From: Pycnococcus provasolii
Taxonomy: Eukaryota; Chlorophyta; Pseudoscourfieldiophyceae; Pseudoscourfieldiales
Assembly: GCA_049487715.1 (NCBI GenBank)
Contig: CP150560.1
Coordinates: 310,001-374,000 of the forward strand
Length of the DNA: 64,000 bases
Direction of reading: 5' to 3'
The notes beneath the pieces were generated by a model. That model saw only the letters and a list, made by a program, of their open reading frames with translations. It was not told the origin of the DNA and ran no database searches. Below, in pieces: positions 9,160 to 18,700 of this stretch. A program made the translations under genes and the position numbers. How positions within the stretch are numbered: position 1 is the stretch's first letter; the number at the start of each line of letters is the position of its first letter.

Positions 9160-9606
9160 TCACCTCTCGTGGATGATGGAGGTAAGTCTTCTTCGTGCGT
9201 TTCGCTCACGCGCGGCTTGTGAGACATGTAATTTGAGAGCCTCTACTCCCTTTCCTGCGATCACTACACGTTCGTGATGCTTGTGCGAAGTAGTCGTGGC
9301 AGCGTACCTCCGTGCATCGACAGTGGCCACGTCGTGGTTCTCTTCGATGGCGCGCTTCAATATCGCCCATATGTTCTCAAATCTCAATGACGTTAAGGTC
9401 ATTGGAAACGGGAGGGAAGCGAAGCCGAGCCCGCCGAGCCCGCCGCCGCCGTCGTTGCCGCCGAGCCCGCCGCCGCCGAGCCCGCCGTCGCCGAGCCCGC
9501 CGAAAAATGCTCCGCCGAATCCGCCGCCGTCGCCGCCGCGCCCGGCCCTAAGGGCTTGGACGACGGCGAGCTCTTGCGCGGTCAAGTTAAGGTTGTTCAT
9601 GTTCAA
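9160..9606 (-). CDS. Hypothetical Gly-rich protein
   Basis: A 148-codon frame with start MNMNNLNLTAQELAVVQALR, a Gly-rich middle, and LTSLRFENIWAILKRAIEEN near residue 75. The opposite strand reads as a Pro/Ser repeat over the same low-complexity DNA, so coding status rests only on the amphipathic non-repetitive ends. No family recognised. Confidence 0.3.
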   Translation of the reverse strand: MNMNNLNLTAQELAVVQALRAGRGGDGGGFGGAFFGGLGDGGLGGGGLGGNDGGGGLGGLGFASLPFPMTLTSLRFENIWAILKRAIEENHDVATVDARRYAATTTSHKHHERVVIAGKGVEALKLHVSQAARERNARRRLTSIIHER

Positions 9607-10033
9607 GTTAAGGTTGTAAAATCAGTGAAGTTAGTTCTAAAATCAGTGAAAAAAATCTGCAGAAAATGTTGTTGATGTTTGTGGTGGGGAGGACCTTGAA
9701 GAGGATAAGGAAGATAGGGATGCGAGGGGCTCTCGTGAGTTGTTGTTGTTCCCACGCGGCGTTGTGCTTACAACGCACGAATAGAGTTGAAACACCATAC
9801 TGTATATTCAACAAAAAACGGAAACACCATAAGTTACTGTATATTCAACAAAAAACGGAAAATCGCGATCGAGTGGTACAAGTTTCCTATTCTATTACGG
9901 ATCCCGGGCCCGCCGGGCCCCGGGCCTTTTTCTTTTTGAGCCGGGTCAGGGCCGGGGGGCTCGGTGAAAGATATTCTGGCGGCGCCATTTTCGATTTTTC
10001 GAACCAAAAGAAAAGTTTTGCTGACTTGGATCG
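9607..10033. other. Intergenic with short direct repeats and a GGGCCCGGG patch
   Basis: Holds the 27-bp duplicated segment listed separately and a patch around 9900-9960 containing GGGCCCGCCGGGCCCCGGGC. No gene is supported here. Confidence 0.5.
9798..9861. repeat. 27-bp direct repeat
   Basis: The same 27 bases (starting TACTGTATATTCAACA) occur at 9798-9824 and 9835-9861. The flanking GAAACACCATA is also duplicated, giving a two-unit tandem. Confidence 0.8.
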
Positions 10034-11967
10034 ATGCCACGTCACGCGTCGCTGTACTCCGCCGACGACTACGACGACGGCTACTACGACGACGACTACT
10101 ACGACGAAGATGATGACTACTACGACGAAGAAGATGAATATGGTGGTGGTGGTGGTGGTGCTCGTGGTGGTAGTAGTAGTAGTTCGCAGCCTGCCGCCTT
10201 GAAAAGCAGCAAGTCGTCGAAGCCTCAACAGCCGCCTCCCCCCGTGCCATTCGTTCCGAAAAAGAAAAAAGCGAGTCAACAACAGGCATCAGCGAATCAG
10301 TCGAACGCTGCAGCAGCAGCGAAACAGCCGGCCGTACCGACGACACCGGCAACGCCCGCACCGCACATCCTCTTCTTTGGACACGTCGATGCAGGAAAGT
10401 CGACGCTCGTCGGAAGGCTCATGCACGCCACACAAGCAGTCACCGACGCGGATGCCGCGCGAACGTTGCGCGACGCGAAAAGCGCAGGAAAGGCGAGCTT
10501 CTCGTGGGCGTGGCTCGTCGACGAAACGCCGCAGGAACGTGCCAGGGGTGTCACGGAGGCGGTGGCGATGCGTGCGACGCCAGCGACGAGCGCGCTCGCG
10601 GGTGCCGTTCTCCTCGACGCGCCAGGACACAGGGACTTTCAGCCGAACGTCTTTTCAGCCATGGCACTGTGCGACGCGGGTATCTTCGTTGTCGACGCGA
10701 GTGGCAAACATGCATCCAAGCCGCTGAACGAAGCAGAAGTGTTCGACGCAGAGGGTCACTACGACGGTGCCGCGGCATCGCTGGAGTACCTCGCGCTGTG
10801 GGCGCACCTTCACGCCAACGTCTGGCACAGCCAGCATGCTGCCGCCAACGGTTCCGAGCAGCTTCCGGACATCGCCAGCCTTCGCATAAACGGTGGGGCA
10901 GCGGCAGCGGCAGCGGCAGAGGCGCGCGCCTGGTCGTCGTGGTGACAAAAATGGATGCGATCGGATGGGATCGCGAACGCTTCGATGCTGTCTGCGCATG
11001 CACGCGCGATCGCATCGACGCCGCCGTGAGGCATATTGCACCTGAGACGCAGCTGAATGTCACGTTCGTTCCCGTCGCTGCCACGGCGCAGCCGGGCGAG
11101 GGAAATGTGGGTGGTGTCGGTGATGATGCGGCACAGCTGACATCGCAGGCATCGTGGGTCGCATCTGAATCATACCCGACGCTAGTGGATTCCGTCCGCC
11201 AGCTTGCCGCATCCTGCGCAGATGACCGACTTGCGCAGATGGAGGCGACGCAGGCGGTGCCGTGGCGATTTGTCGTCGCAGATGCTGACGGTGCGACGGC
11301 GAAGGACGCGACGGTGTACGGCAGGCTAGTCGCCGGGCGAATTGCCGCAGGGTCGCCTCAAACGCTTCCAGCCATTTCCACTGGCTTGGGTATTTGCCGA
11401 TCGGTGGTTGTTGACCGTGCACGCCGACTTGACGACGCGCCGATCGTTGCCATCGATGGTGGCGGAGGCAGCTGTGCACTTGTCGCTGGCGAGGCTGCAC
11501 GTCTTCGACTTCAGCCAGAAAAGAAGATGGGCAAGGGTTCATCGAGCGGGGAGAACTACGACTCGCCACTCGCACGAGCTGGCTGCGTGCTCAGCGGACC
11601 TCCGGGCTCGCCGGCACCCGTGGTTGCGATTCGATTCCGTGCTCGTCTGCTCGTCTTTCGCACGTCGAAGCCACTTCTACCCGGCACGGCGGGAGAGATG
11701 CTCGTGCATGCCTCTCGGTGCGAGGCACGCGTGATCTCTTTCGAGCAGTTGCACGGCAACTATGCACTTGGCAGTGCGTCGACCACAGTGCCTCGCCGCG
11801 CGCCACGTGTACTGCGTGCCGGCGACGATGCGACTGTTCTCATGGAAGTGTCGGATGGTGTTGTGGTTGAGCCATTTGCGACTTGTCGCGCACTAGGTGC
11901 ATTCGGCTTCGCAGGTGTGATGGCACTTGGGCAGGTTGTCGAGGTGATTGACAGCAAGAACTTGTAG
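10034..11967 (+). CDS. HBS1: HBS1-like translational GTPase, frame interrupted in a GGCAGC repeat
   Basis: HBS1 works with Pelota to rescue stalled ribosomes. After an Asp/Tyr-rich N-terminus and a Gly/Pro/Gln linker, the G domain shows GHVDAGKST (G1, ~115), KASFSWAWLVDETPQERARG (matching the HBS1 'KASFAYAWVLDET' block and the G2 region) and DAPGHRDF (G3, ~195). The frame then ends at 10945 just before the G4 motif. The neighbouring frame, open from upstream to 11967, carries VVVVTKMDAIGWDRERFD (G4), then beta-barrel domains II and III ending VVEVIDSKNL. The switch falls in GGTGGGGCAGC(GGCAGC)n around 10905-10930. One extra G in the G4 run would give a continuous protein, so a homopolymer indel (assembly error or allele) is the simplest reading. 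A ribosomal frameshift is less likely. Confidence 0.75.
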
Positions 11968-12147
11968 TAACAATATATTTCCAAAAAACAACAAAGATTT
12001 ATCCTGTAACAAAAAACAAAAAGTCTCTTTCCCTTATGAAATGAAGCAGCAACCATTTTGTATTGCTTTTTTTGCATTTAGCAGCAACTATAATCAGAGA
12101 GAGCAACAACAGCAGCACCACCGGCTGCAAAGTCTTGTAGTAGTAGT

Positions 12148-12849
12148 TCACTTGCTTTTATTCGCCAGTGCGATTTTGCCGAGCGGAACTGGGGTTGGAT
12201 CGACCACATCCTCCGTGCCCTCGAGACCGTGCAGCACAATCACGGCACGCGCGGGAGAACGATTGGCAAGATCTGCGCTAACAGAGCCCGACCACAGTTT
12301 TCCGAACCACTTTTTCCCGCTGGATGCAATTATGACTGCCGACGCTCCGAGCCGCTGCGACGCCTTGCTGATTGCATTCGCAATTGGACCGAACGTCTTC
12401 TCGACGAGGAGCACCATCTCGACAGGATAGCCGCAGTCCTTGACGCGTTGTCCGTACGCCATGAGCGTCGATTCGTTCGCCTTGATCGCATCCTCAAGCA
12501 GCTGCTGATGCAGTTTCGCGTCGAATTCAGCGCTGAGGTAGTGCGGCCAATCCGCCTCCACCGCGGGCATGGGCGTGGTGTCCGCGAGTGGCACGATGTG
12601 CATGAGCGTGATGACGTCGCCCTCTCGCGCGACGTTTCGCATGCACCACTTGATTGCATGCTCGCTTGCTGGCGTGTCGTCGACGCACACTAGAATGCGC
12701 CTCTGCATCGTGATTGCTTCCACATCAATGTCGAACGGCGTCGCGAGGGCGGCGTACGCATCCTCACGTGGATCAAAAGAAACGCCTGTTGAGGATGGGT
12801 CGACCGGGCGCAGGCGCAGGCGAGGCGGCATGGTGGTGGTGGTGGACAT
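12148..12849 (-). CDS. Universal stress protein (UspA) family
   Basis: 233 residues from MSTTTTMPPR. The USP fold starts with RRILVCVDDTPASEHAIKWC (about 53) and continues with DVITLMHIVPL and the helix KLHQQLLEDAIKANESTLMA. It ends with SAVIIASSGKKWFGKLW, then GSVSADLANRSPARAVIVLH. The GS-S core followed by a 'P(V/A)xVV' strand is the usual nucleotide-binding end. It is a soluble, probably ATP-binding stress protein, as in plants. The start was chosen because the upstream in-frame sequence (to 13161) is just translation of a CCCCCAAAAACC minisatellite. Confidence 0.85.
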   Translation of the reverse strand: MSTTTTMPPRLRLRPVDPSSTGVSFDPREDAYAALATPFDIDVEAITMQRRILVCVDDTPASEHAIKWCMRNVAREGDVITLMHIVPLADTTPMPAVEADWPHYLSAEFDAKLHQQLLEDAIKANESTLMAYGQRVKDCGYPVEMVLLVEKTFGPIANAISKASQRLGASAVIIASSGKKWFGKLWSGSVSADLANRSPARAVIVLHGLEGTEDVVDPTPVPLGKIALANKSK

Positions 12850-12984
12850 AGCACGCAAATGTCGACCTGATTCTGCAATGCAACAAATTGAGGGCCTGAG
12901 GGGGGGGACCGAAACTGCGTGAAGAAGTGCTGACATCATCAGCCTTGCCCTTGGAGACTTGTTGGAGGGATTCAAGAGGGATTC

Positions 12985-13125
12985 CCAACCACAAACCCCC
13001 AAAAACCAAAAAACCAACCCCCAAACCAAAAACCAACCCCCCAAAAACCAACCCCCAAAAACCAAACCCCCAAAAACCAAACCCCAAAAACAAAAACCAA
13101 ACCCCAAACCAAACCCCCAAACAAA
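12985..13125. repeat. C/A minisatellite, units like CCCCCAAAAACCAA
   Basis: About 140 bp made almost only of C and A, with degenerate units AACCAACCCCCCAAAAACC and CCAAACCCC. It resembles ciliate telomere sequence superficially but is irregular and interstitial. Confidence 0.85.
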
Positions 13126-13263
13126 ACATGCACACAAAAACGTAGTCCACTTGGCACACACACAAAAATATAAGAGGGGATACCTCTTTGAGCCTCCCCC
13201 CTTTTCCTGTAAAGGTAGGTCCTACCGTAGCAAGGGCCAAGGAAGGAGAGAGAATTACCTGCG

Positions 13264-13291
13264 AACCACAGTTGAGCGCTCAACCGTGGTT
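13264..13291. repeat. 28-bp near-perfect palindrome
   Basis: AACCAC-A-GTTGAGCGCTCAAC-C-GTGGTT: one mismatched pair in 14. Lies in the spacer upstream of the DUF1995 gene. Confidence 0.7.
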
Positions 13292-13534
13292 CCCTCCCCA
13301 GGTGGATCGTTTGGTCCCTTGGAAGAATCCCCCGGGATAGATTTTTCCTTGGCCCCCCTTGGGCCTTGGAATCCCCTGCTTGGAATCCAGGAGAGTCCGA
13401 GAGTGGCTCCCCTGGACTTCCCCTCCGAGGTCCGGCCCCGGCTCCGGCCCCTCCTCGCCGTTCACGTTCGTGGCTCTCCCGACTCTCCGCTCTCCAAGCC
13501 GCCCAGTCCCTCACCCTCTCTCTGAGCATCCTTC

Positions 13535-16291
13535 ATGCCGCCAGGGATGCCGATGCCGATGCCTACCAGTGCCATCCATGCGTCTCTTGGTCCCTCTGCC
13601 GGTCTGCCTGGTCTGTCTCACCATGGTCTGCGGCGTCCATGGCGTATTAATAAGGCCCTCACATCTTCCGGGACTTCCTTATTTAGGGGGGGTATGCATC
13701 GTCATAGTAGTGGTAATAGAGCTCGTCATATTGGTAGTAGACTCAATCTCGAGAGAGCTCGTGGTGGCGGTGGTGGTGTCTCTGTTGCTTCTTACGATGA
13801 GAATGGTGCTAAAAGATCTCCTCTCTCTGCGGGTGGTGGGGGTGGTGTTGGTGCAGCATCGACGACGACGTCGACGGAAGTGGTGGACGATGACGACTTT
13901 GACGACGACGACGAGGACGACGACGACGACGAGTTTCGGGAAGAGGAAGACCGAGCGCGGAGAAGAAGAGCTTACGACGCGTCGCCGTCAACATCAGCGC
14001 AAGCCAGTGAGGTGCCCCAGCTGCCGCGCACGCCGCGCGAGGCGGTGGAACAGGCGCGAGAAAGCGTGCAGCGCGCGCTCGACGACGGCGTTACCAGACA
14101 AACGGTTCAGATACTACTGCCCGTTAACCAACGTCGGAAAGATTACTCGAAAACGTGCCTGGACGAAGTGAACTTCAACCCGGACAGCGCGCTCGAGGAA
14201 TACCGCGTCGCGGAGCTCATGACGGGTGCACTTCTGCAGGGAATCACGTGGGCGCGTGACTGGACGAACAAGAGTCCTGGTGCAGCAGCTTCTAGCGAAG
14301 ACGACGACGAGGACGAAGAAGCTGACGACGAAGAAGAAGCTGACGAGCCACAGCCACCGCAGCAGCAGCAGCAGCAGCAGCAGCAATCGCAATCAGGACC
14401 TCCTCGCATCTACGGGCGGCGCATCGACGACGGTGGTGGGCTGAGCGACCCCGTCGGACTGCTCAACGTCGTCGGCGGTGGAGCGAGCGCCGTCGTCTTT
14501 CCCACGGCTGATACGCTCGGGGAACTGCGACGCCTTGACGAGGTGTACAAAACCATGGGACAACCACTTCTGCTCGTCTGCCCGCAGTGGATCATGGAGG
14601 GGAAACTCGTGTCCGACTTTGGATTCGGACCGTGGCGAAGGCGTGCCGAACGCTTCCTCGACAAGTTTGCTCTCACGTACCGCCTCGTCGAGCGTCGCGT
14701 TTGGCCGAAAGATGGCAAGACAGGAGACGACGTCGGTGGGCCGGGACTGCTGATGTCCTCGTCGTCGCGCTCCGCGTCAAGTGTCGTGCGCATTCTAACG
14801 ACGTACCCGAACACGCATACCGCGTACCTCGTCGCGGGACCTGGCGCAAATTCCGTCGGCGAGGCGCCAAAACTGCTTGGCACGTGGAAGGGTGCAGCAC
14901 CGAGCACCGCGGAGATTGACGCTCTCGCCAACATGGCGCGCTCGTCTGCAGCGACCGCCGCCGTCGCGAATGCCGCCGCCATGGCTAGCGTCGTCACCCC
15001 CGTGACGACGCTTGGAGATAAGGAGACCATCGACAGCGCCGTGCTCGGTTCGATGGACGAGGAGTCGATCCGAGGCTTGAGTGCGCGAGCTGAGGCTTGC
15101 GCGGCGACCGAGCGCGTCGAGCAATTTCTTCGAACCCCGAGCGGTCGGCCTTTCGACGAGGCTGAGTTCGCGGCACTTTCCAAGGCTGCCCTGCGCGCAG
15201 CGCTTGCGGCGTACGGAAAGCCGTTCAGCGGAAAGGTGGAGCAGCTGCGCGAGCGCCTGCGCGGCGCACAGTGGCAGGCGGAGGTGAGAAAGCTGCGAGA
15301 GGAGAACGCCGCACTGTCGCGCCGCGTTGCGAGTCTTGAGAAGGAGCTTGAGAAGAAGGAGCGCGCCAGCGAGAAGATCAAGGAGGGTGACGAGGAAATG
15401 TGTGCAGACTTCCTGACGCTGCTTGGAGTGGGCTGCGAGTACAACCGCTTTGGACGTCCGAGAGCCACCGCGGTGCAGCTTCGCCAAGGTTTGGCGAAGG
15501 TGGGAGCGCAGGATCGCGTGGGTTCGCAGGACAAGCGAGCGACTCTCGTCGCGACGCTTCTGCGATGCGCGGCGGAGGGTGCGTACCAGCTGCCTTCGGG
15601 GCAGGCCTCCGCGGCGGTTGTGCAGGATGCTGAAGTGAAGGACAGTGGCATTTCTGCCACCAAGGCACGCCCGATTGGGTCTGTGATTGGTGTTTACCCG
15701 GAATCGCCCGGCCCTCTCGTGAACCCGGATGCAGCGAATGGCGAGAATTCCGAAAAGAGCACTTCGACCTCCCTTGCCATGCAGCTTCCCAACCCGCTCG
15801 CGCTGGACTCGCCGCTCGCGTGGGCTGCGTCTGATGCGGCACGCGAGGAGAAAATGAGAGGCCTGAGCCGGAAGAGCAAGCAGTCGAAGGGCAAGATGTC
15901 GGACGCAGAGCGTGAGAAGCGCCGTCAGGCTGCGTTGCGCCGCAAAAAGATGGGGCTGCGCCTTGGTCCTAAGCCGGGAACGGTGTACCGCTGCAGTCTG
16001 TGCGGCGAGAAGGGACACCGCAGGTCGTACTGTCAGTACAAGCCGATGCTCGACCTGACCATAGAGGAGCTGCGCGCTCAGGCTGGCGCCGAGGGTGTCG
16101 ACCTGCCCGATGAGCACACCCACGACGACGTGCGCATTCTTTCGTCGGTGGACGCCTCTTCGATGGACGTCGACGACTTGGACTTGGAGAGTGACCTGAA
16201 TCCCAAATCTCGGCCGCAGAAGCTTTCGAAGGAGGACTATATCAAGCTGATCGTGAGCGCGCGGAATGCGAAGAGCGAAGAACTAAGTTAA
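13535..16291 (+). CDS. DUF1995 protein with SAP domain, coiled coil and CCHC zinc knuckle
   Basis: 918 residues. The Ser/Arg/Gly-rich N-terminus (about 1-110) looks like a plastid transit peptide and is followed by an Asp run (~119-135). The DUF1995 domain begins at PRTPREAVEQARESVQRALD (~155) and includes the VNFNP segment, an inserted acidic/Gln-run loop (~250-285), VVFPTADTLGELRRL (~325) and CPQWI. DUF1995 occurs in plastid proteins such as LPA3 (photosystem II accumulation). Downstream, LSKAALRAALAAYGKPFSGK (~552) plus VEQLRERLRG is a SAP-type putative DNA/RNA-binding helix pair. A coiled coil (REENAALSRRVASLEKELEK) follows. Near the C-terminus CSLCGEKGHRRSYC is a canonical CX2CX4HX4C zinc knuckle preceded by a basic patch. 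The nucleic-acid-binding additions are unusual for DUF1995 and suggest a plastid RNA- or nucleoid-associated role (inference). Confidence 0.75.
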   Translation: MPPGMPMPMPTSAIHASLGPSAGLPGLSHHGLRRPWRINKALTSSGTSLFRGGMHRHSSGNRARHIGSRLNLERARGGGGGVSVASYDENGAKRSPLSAGGGGGVGAASTTTSTEVVDDDDFDDDDEDDDDDEFREEEDRARRRRAYDASPSTSAQASEVPQLPRTPREAVEQARESVQRALDDGVTRQTVQILLPVNQRRKDYSKTCLDEVNFNPDSALEEYRVAELMTGALLQGITWARDWTNKSPGAAASSEDDDEDEEADDEEEADEPQPPQQQQQQQQQSQSGPPRIYGRRIDDGGGLSDPVGLLNVVGGGASAVVFPTADTLGELRRLDEVYKTMGQPLLLVCPQWIMEGKLVSDFGFGPWRRRAERFLDKFALTYRLVERRVWPKDGKTGDDVGGPGLLMSSSSRSASSVVRILTTYPNTHTAYLVAGPGANSVGEAPKLLGTWKGAAPSTAEIDALANMARSSAATAAVANAAAMASVVTPVTTLGDKETIDSAVLGSMDEESIRGLSARAEACAATERVEQFLRTPSGRPFDEAEFAALSKAALRAALAAYGKPFSGKVEQLRERLRGAQWQAEVRKLREENAALSRRVASLEKELEKKERASEKIKEGDEEMCADFLTLLGVGCEYNRFGRPRATAVQLRQGLAKVGAQDRVGSQDKRATLVATLLRCAAEGAYQLPSGQASAAVVQDAEVKDSGISATKARPIGSVIGVYPESPGPLVNPDAANGENSEKSTSTSLAMQLPNPLALDSPLAWAASDAAREEKMRGLSRKSKQSKGKMSDAEREKRRQAALRRKKMGLRLGPKPGTVYRCSLCGEKGHRRSYCQYKPMLDLTIEELRAQAGAEGVDLPDEHTHDDVRILSSVDASSMDVDDLDLESDLNPKSRPQKLSKEDYIKLIVSARNAKSEELS

Positions 16292-16482
16292 GATCGCTCG
16301 CTATTAAGTAATGGAATGTACTTTACTTTGTCCAACAACGGCCGTCAAAATTCACATAAAGGCATTATCAGTTTATCACCTTCTCCCGATTCGGGGATGA
16401 ATTTTTCATTTTTCAATTTTGATTTGGGGTTCAGCCGGCAGGGAAGCGTGCGTTACTCTGACCGATTATTTAAAATATCATC

Positions 16483-18516
16483 GTGACAGGCACGCCATTA
16501 CATTCGATGTCGGCGAACCTTCTGGAACGGCGTAATCGCTCTTCAAAGTCGCCCATGGCTGCTTCAGGCTCCAGCTATAGTCTGCGAAGAGGCACGGTGC
16601 CGCGCTCGCGCAGAATCCTTGTGGCTGTGCTGATGGCGTCCTTGGTGACCATACTGCTTGACGCAATGATCTTTCAACCCGTCATGATGATCCGATCGCT
16701 CGCGCCACGACGACAGCCTAATCGGTCAGTGCTGCTCTCAGTCAACAACCGGGAGTTCGAACAACGGACGCATGCGTCTTGGGAATCAGAATCGTCATCA
16801 AGTGTGATGAAGCGGAAACAACAACATGGCTACCACGACGACTACCACGACGACAATGGAGAGGACTACCACGACGACGATGACCACGACAACAATGACG
16901 ACGACGACTACCACGACGACAGTGGAGAGGGAGGAGGAGGGGGAGACGACGACGTATGTCGACCCACCAACCTGAGGAGTGGCACTTCTATTCGCAAGTC
17001 AGGCTTTGCCGGATTTACAAACATACCATTTCAACAAATGTCTAACAGTCGTACTGTTCGCAAGCGACTTGGTGTCGTGCGTGGGAATCGTGGAAATCTC
17101 TGCAAACATGCTGCGGATGAGGTCATGCAGCGCAGCTTGAGGAGGGGACGAGAAGATCTGCCAACACAATTGATACAGGATGGAACGTGGCCTATCGCAA
17201 GCTCGATCCTGCCAAACTTCTACACGACGCGGCTGAACGATGACAACAACGACGACTATGAGAAGAAGAGAAAGGTGTACGGGAGTGCTCTCGTGGCGAT
17301 GGTCAACTCGCAAAAGGCTGGCTCGACAACTCTGCGATCCATCATGAGAGACATGTGTTCCATCAGCAAACGTTACACAAAGAATAGTAATGCGCCCAAC
17401 ATGAGGCGTCCATTCTCAGTCACGCAATGCGTGCAGGAGGAAGAAAAAGAAAACGACACCCAGTTCCATCATGATAGTAAAACCGGCGGGTGTTGCGCTG
17501 GCATCGCGAACGAGCAGGATTGGGCCGCACGTGCATGTCGCATGTTCATTGGCGATCGCATACTTGCATCCTCAGCAACATGTGGGAAAAACTACCGTAT
17601 GTGCTCGCGATGTTATCCTGCAGCGATCACCAGTAGGACATCACCTCCGCCGATTGTTGCATTTCACATGTTTCGTGAGCCTGTTGAGCGTATGGTGAGC
17701 GCATTCAAGTATTGCACTTCGGGCAAAGTCGGTGACCCGCTCTGCGGCAGATATTCTAAAGTATATCCGAAAGAAAACCAAACAAGCACAGCCGGAAATT
17801 TACTGCTCTTCGCTGAGTACTGGGGTTCGTACGAAGCGCGTCGCCTGCTCGACAATCCGTTCGTGTCGAAAGAGTGCAATTTCAATCATGCCAGCTGTGT
17901 GAGGTCTAGAAGAAAACAGCAGCGGCCGACGACAGATGATGGAAATGGTACGACGACGACGATAGCACTCCTGTCTGACTTGGTCACGCGAGATGCCGGG
18001 CTTGAGACACAGTTTTCCCTTATTGGCATTCTTGATGAGATGGATCTCAGCCTCGAGTTGCTTAGCGATGTGACACGCCTTCCGTTCTCCGCTCTGGGTG
18101 GCTCTGAGATAAAGAAAAACGCTTATAAGGCCCGTGGTGGTGAAGACAGCACATCGACGAATACTAATCGTTCAAAGTCTGATGCAGCAGCTTCTGCGCT
18201 AGTCGTTGAAATGGATGCCATCTTGAGTAAGGAGCAGCTGTCGGCATTCGCGGGGGAACATCCTCAGATCTTGAGTCACCTAGGTGACGACATCGCTTTA
18301 TATGAGGAGGTGAAAAAAGTCTTCTGGCGACAGGTGGAGACGATGAAGAAACAACAACAGCAACAACAACATGACAGCATGTATGACGAGCTTCAAGATC
18401 GCGTCAAGCTCGTGCGCGACGCCGTGGACAAGCGATCAAGGAGGACCAAAGATGAAGAAGGTGCTCCTCCAAAAAGGAGGAGACAGAAGAAGAGCGGGGC
18501 TGCTGAAACAAGCTGA
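16483..18516 (+). CDS. Type II membrane sulfotransferase
   Basis: 677 residues. A short basic cytosolic N-terminus is followed by one transmembrane helix (about 45-64, RRILVAVLMASLVTILLDAM), typical of Golgi type II enzymes. A His/Asp-rich low-complexity stem follows (about 108-150). The PAPS 5'-phosphosulfate loop is VAMVNSQKAGSTTLRS (~271-286); the 3'-phosphate motif is HMFREPVERMVSAFKYC (~395-411). Cys-rich stretches between them suggest luminal disulfides. The C-terminal tail has a Gln run and a basic end. The acceptor (glycan or protein) is unknown. A further coding-like stretch on the same strand (18581-18685) may be a missed last exon. Two sugar-pathway genes and a second sulfotransferase lie within 10 kb. 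Confidence 0.8.
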   Translation: MTGTPLHSMSANLLERRNRSSKSPMAASGSSYSLRRGTVPRSRRILVAVLMASLVTILLDAMIFQPVMMIRSLAPRRQPNRSVLLSVNNREFEQRTHASWESESSSSVMKRKQQHGYHDDYHDDNGEDYHDDDDHDNNDDDDYHDDSGEGGGGGDDDVCRPTNLRSGTSIRKSGFAGFTNIPFQQMSNSRTVRKRLGVVRGNRGNLCKHAADEVMQRSLRRGREDLPTQLIQDGTWPIASSILPNFYTTRLNDDNNDDYEKKRKVYGSALVAMVNSQKAGSTTLRSIMRDMCSISKRYTKNSNAPNMRRPFSVTQCVQEEEKENDTQFHHDSKTGGCCAGIANEQDWAARACRMFIGDRILASSATCGKNYRMCSRCYPAAITSRTSPPPIVAFHMFREPVERMVSAFKYCTSGKVGDPLCGRYSKVYPKENQTSTAGNLLLFAEYWGSYEARRLLDNPFVSKECNFNHASCVRSRRKQQRPTTDDGNGTTTTIALLSDLVTRDAGLETQFSLIGILDEMDLSLELLSDVTRLPFSALGGSEIKKNAYKARGGEDSTSTNTNRSKSDAAASALVVEMDAILSKEQLSAFAGEHPQILSHLGDDIALYEEVKKVFWRQVETMKKQQQQQQHDSMYDELQDRVKLVRDAVDKRSRRTKDEEGAPPKRRRQKKSGAAETS

Positions 18517-18580
18517 TCAACAATGTAACCTCCTGACTGAGCTGTAAACTCACCACTAACTCTCACATGTTTGCGACGAC

Positions 18581-18685
18581 AGTCCGTTTGACGAGCTTGA
18601 CCTGGATCATGCGCGCGAGGAGGAGGTGCAGCGCGGCATTCATTTGTGTGAGTTGATTGCTCAGAACACTATGTCATCTGTGTAA
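18581..18685 (+). other. Possible unannotated 3' exon
   Basis: Just after CACTAACTCTCACATG and an ACAG, a short open frame reads PFDELDLDHAREEEVQRGIH, then LCELIAQNTMSSV and a stop. The CACTAAC-then-ACAG context matches the placed intron at 41345-41447. No donor gives a stop-free join with the sulfotransferase frame, so assignment is unresolved. Confidence 0.3.
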
Positions 18686-18700
18686 CTCTCTTTTTTTTAG

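Larger units (their letters stand above)
12850..13534. other. Intergenic between divergent USP and DUF1995 genes
   Basis: Contains the C/A minisatellite (12985-13125) and an imperfect palindrome (13264-13291). A C/G-rich stretch then leads to the DUF1995 gene. No gene supported; frames here reflect the repeat. Confidence 0.5.

Noticed and set aside
9281-9619. Pro/Ser-rich plus-strand frame opposite the Gly-rich ORF
   Set aside because: Pure translation of a CCGCCG/AGCCCG simple repeat; ends carry no protein-like sequence.
12985-13125. Possible CCCCAAAA ciliate-type telomere
   Set aside because: Units are irregular and the stretch lies between genes; the true telomere-like repeats in this window are CCCTAA-type.
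12959-13525. 188-codon frame rich in Pro/Lys/Thr/Gln
   Set aside because: Generated by the C/A minisatellite; no non-repetitive support.
14410-16123. Long antisense frames over the DUF1995 gene
   Set aside because: Ser/Arg/Ala-rich shadows of a strongly supported plus-strand gene with SAP and zinc-knuckle motifs.
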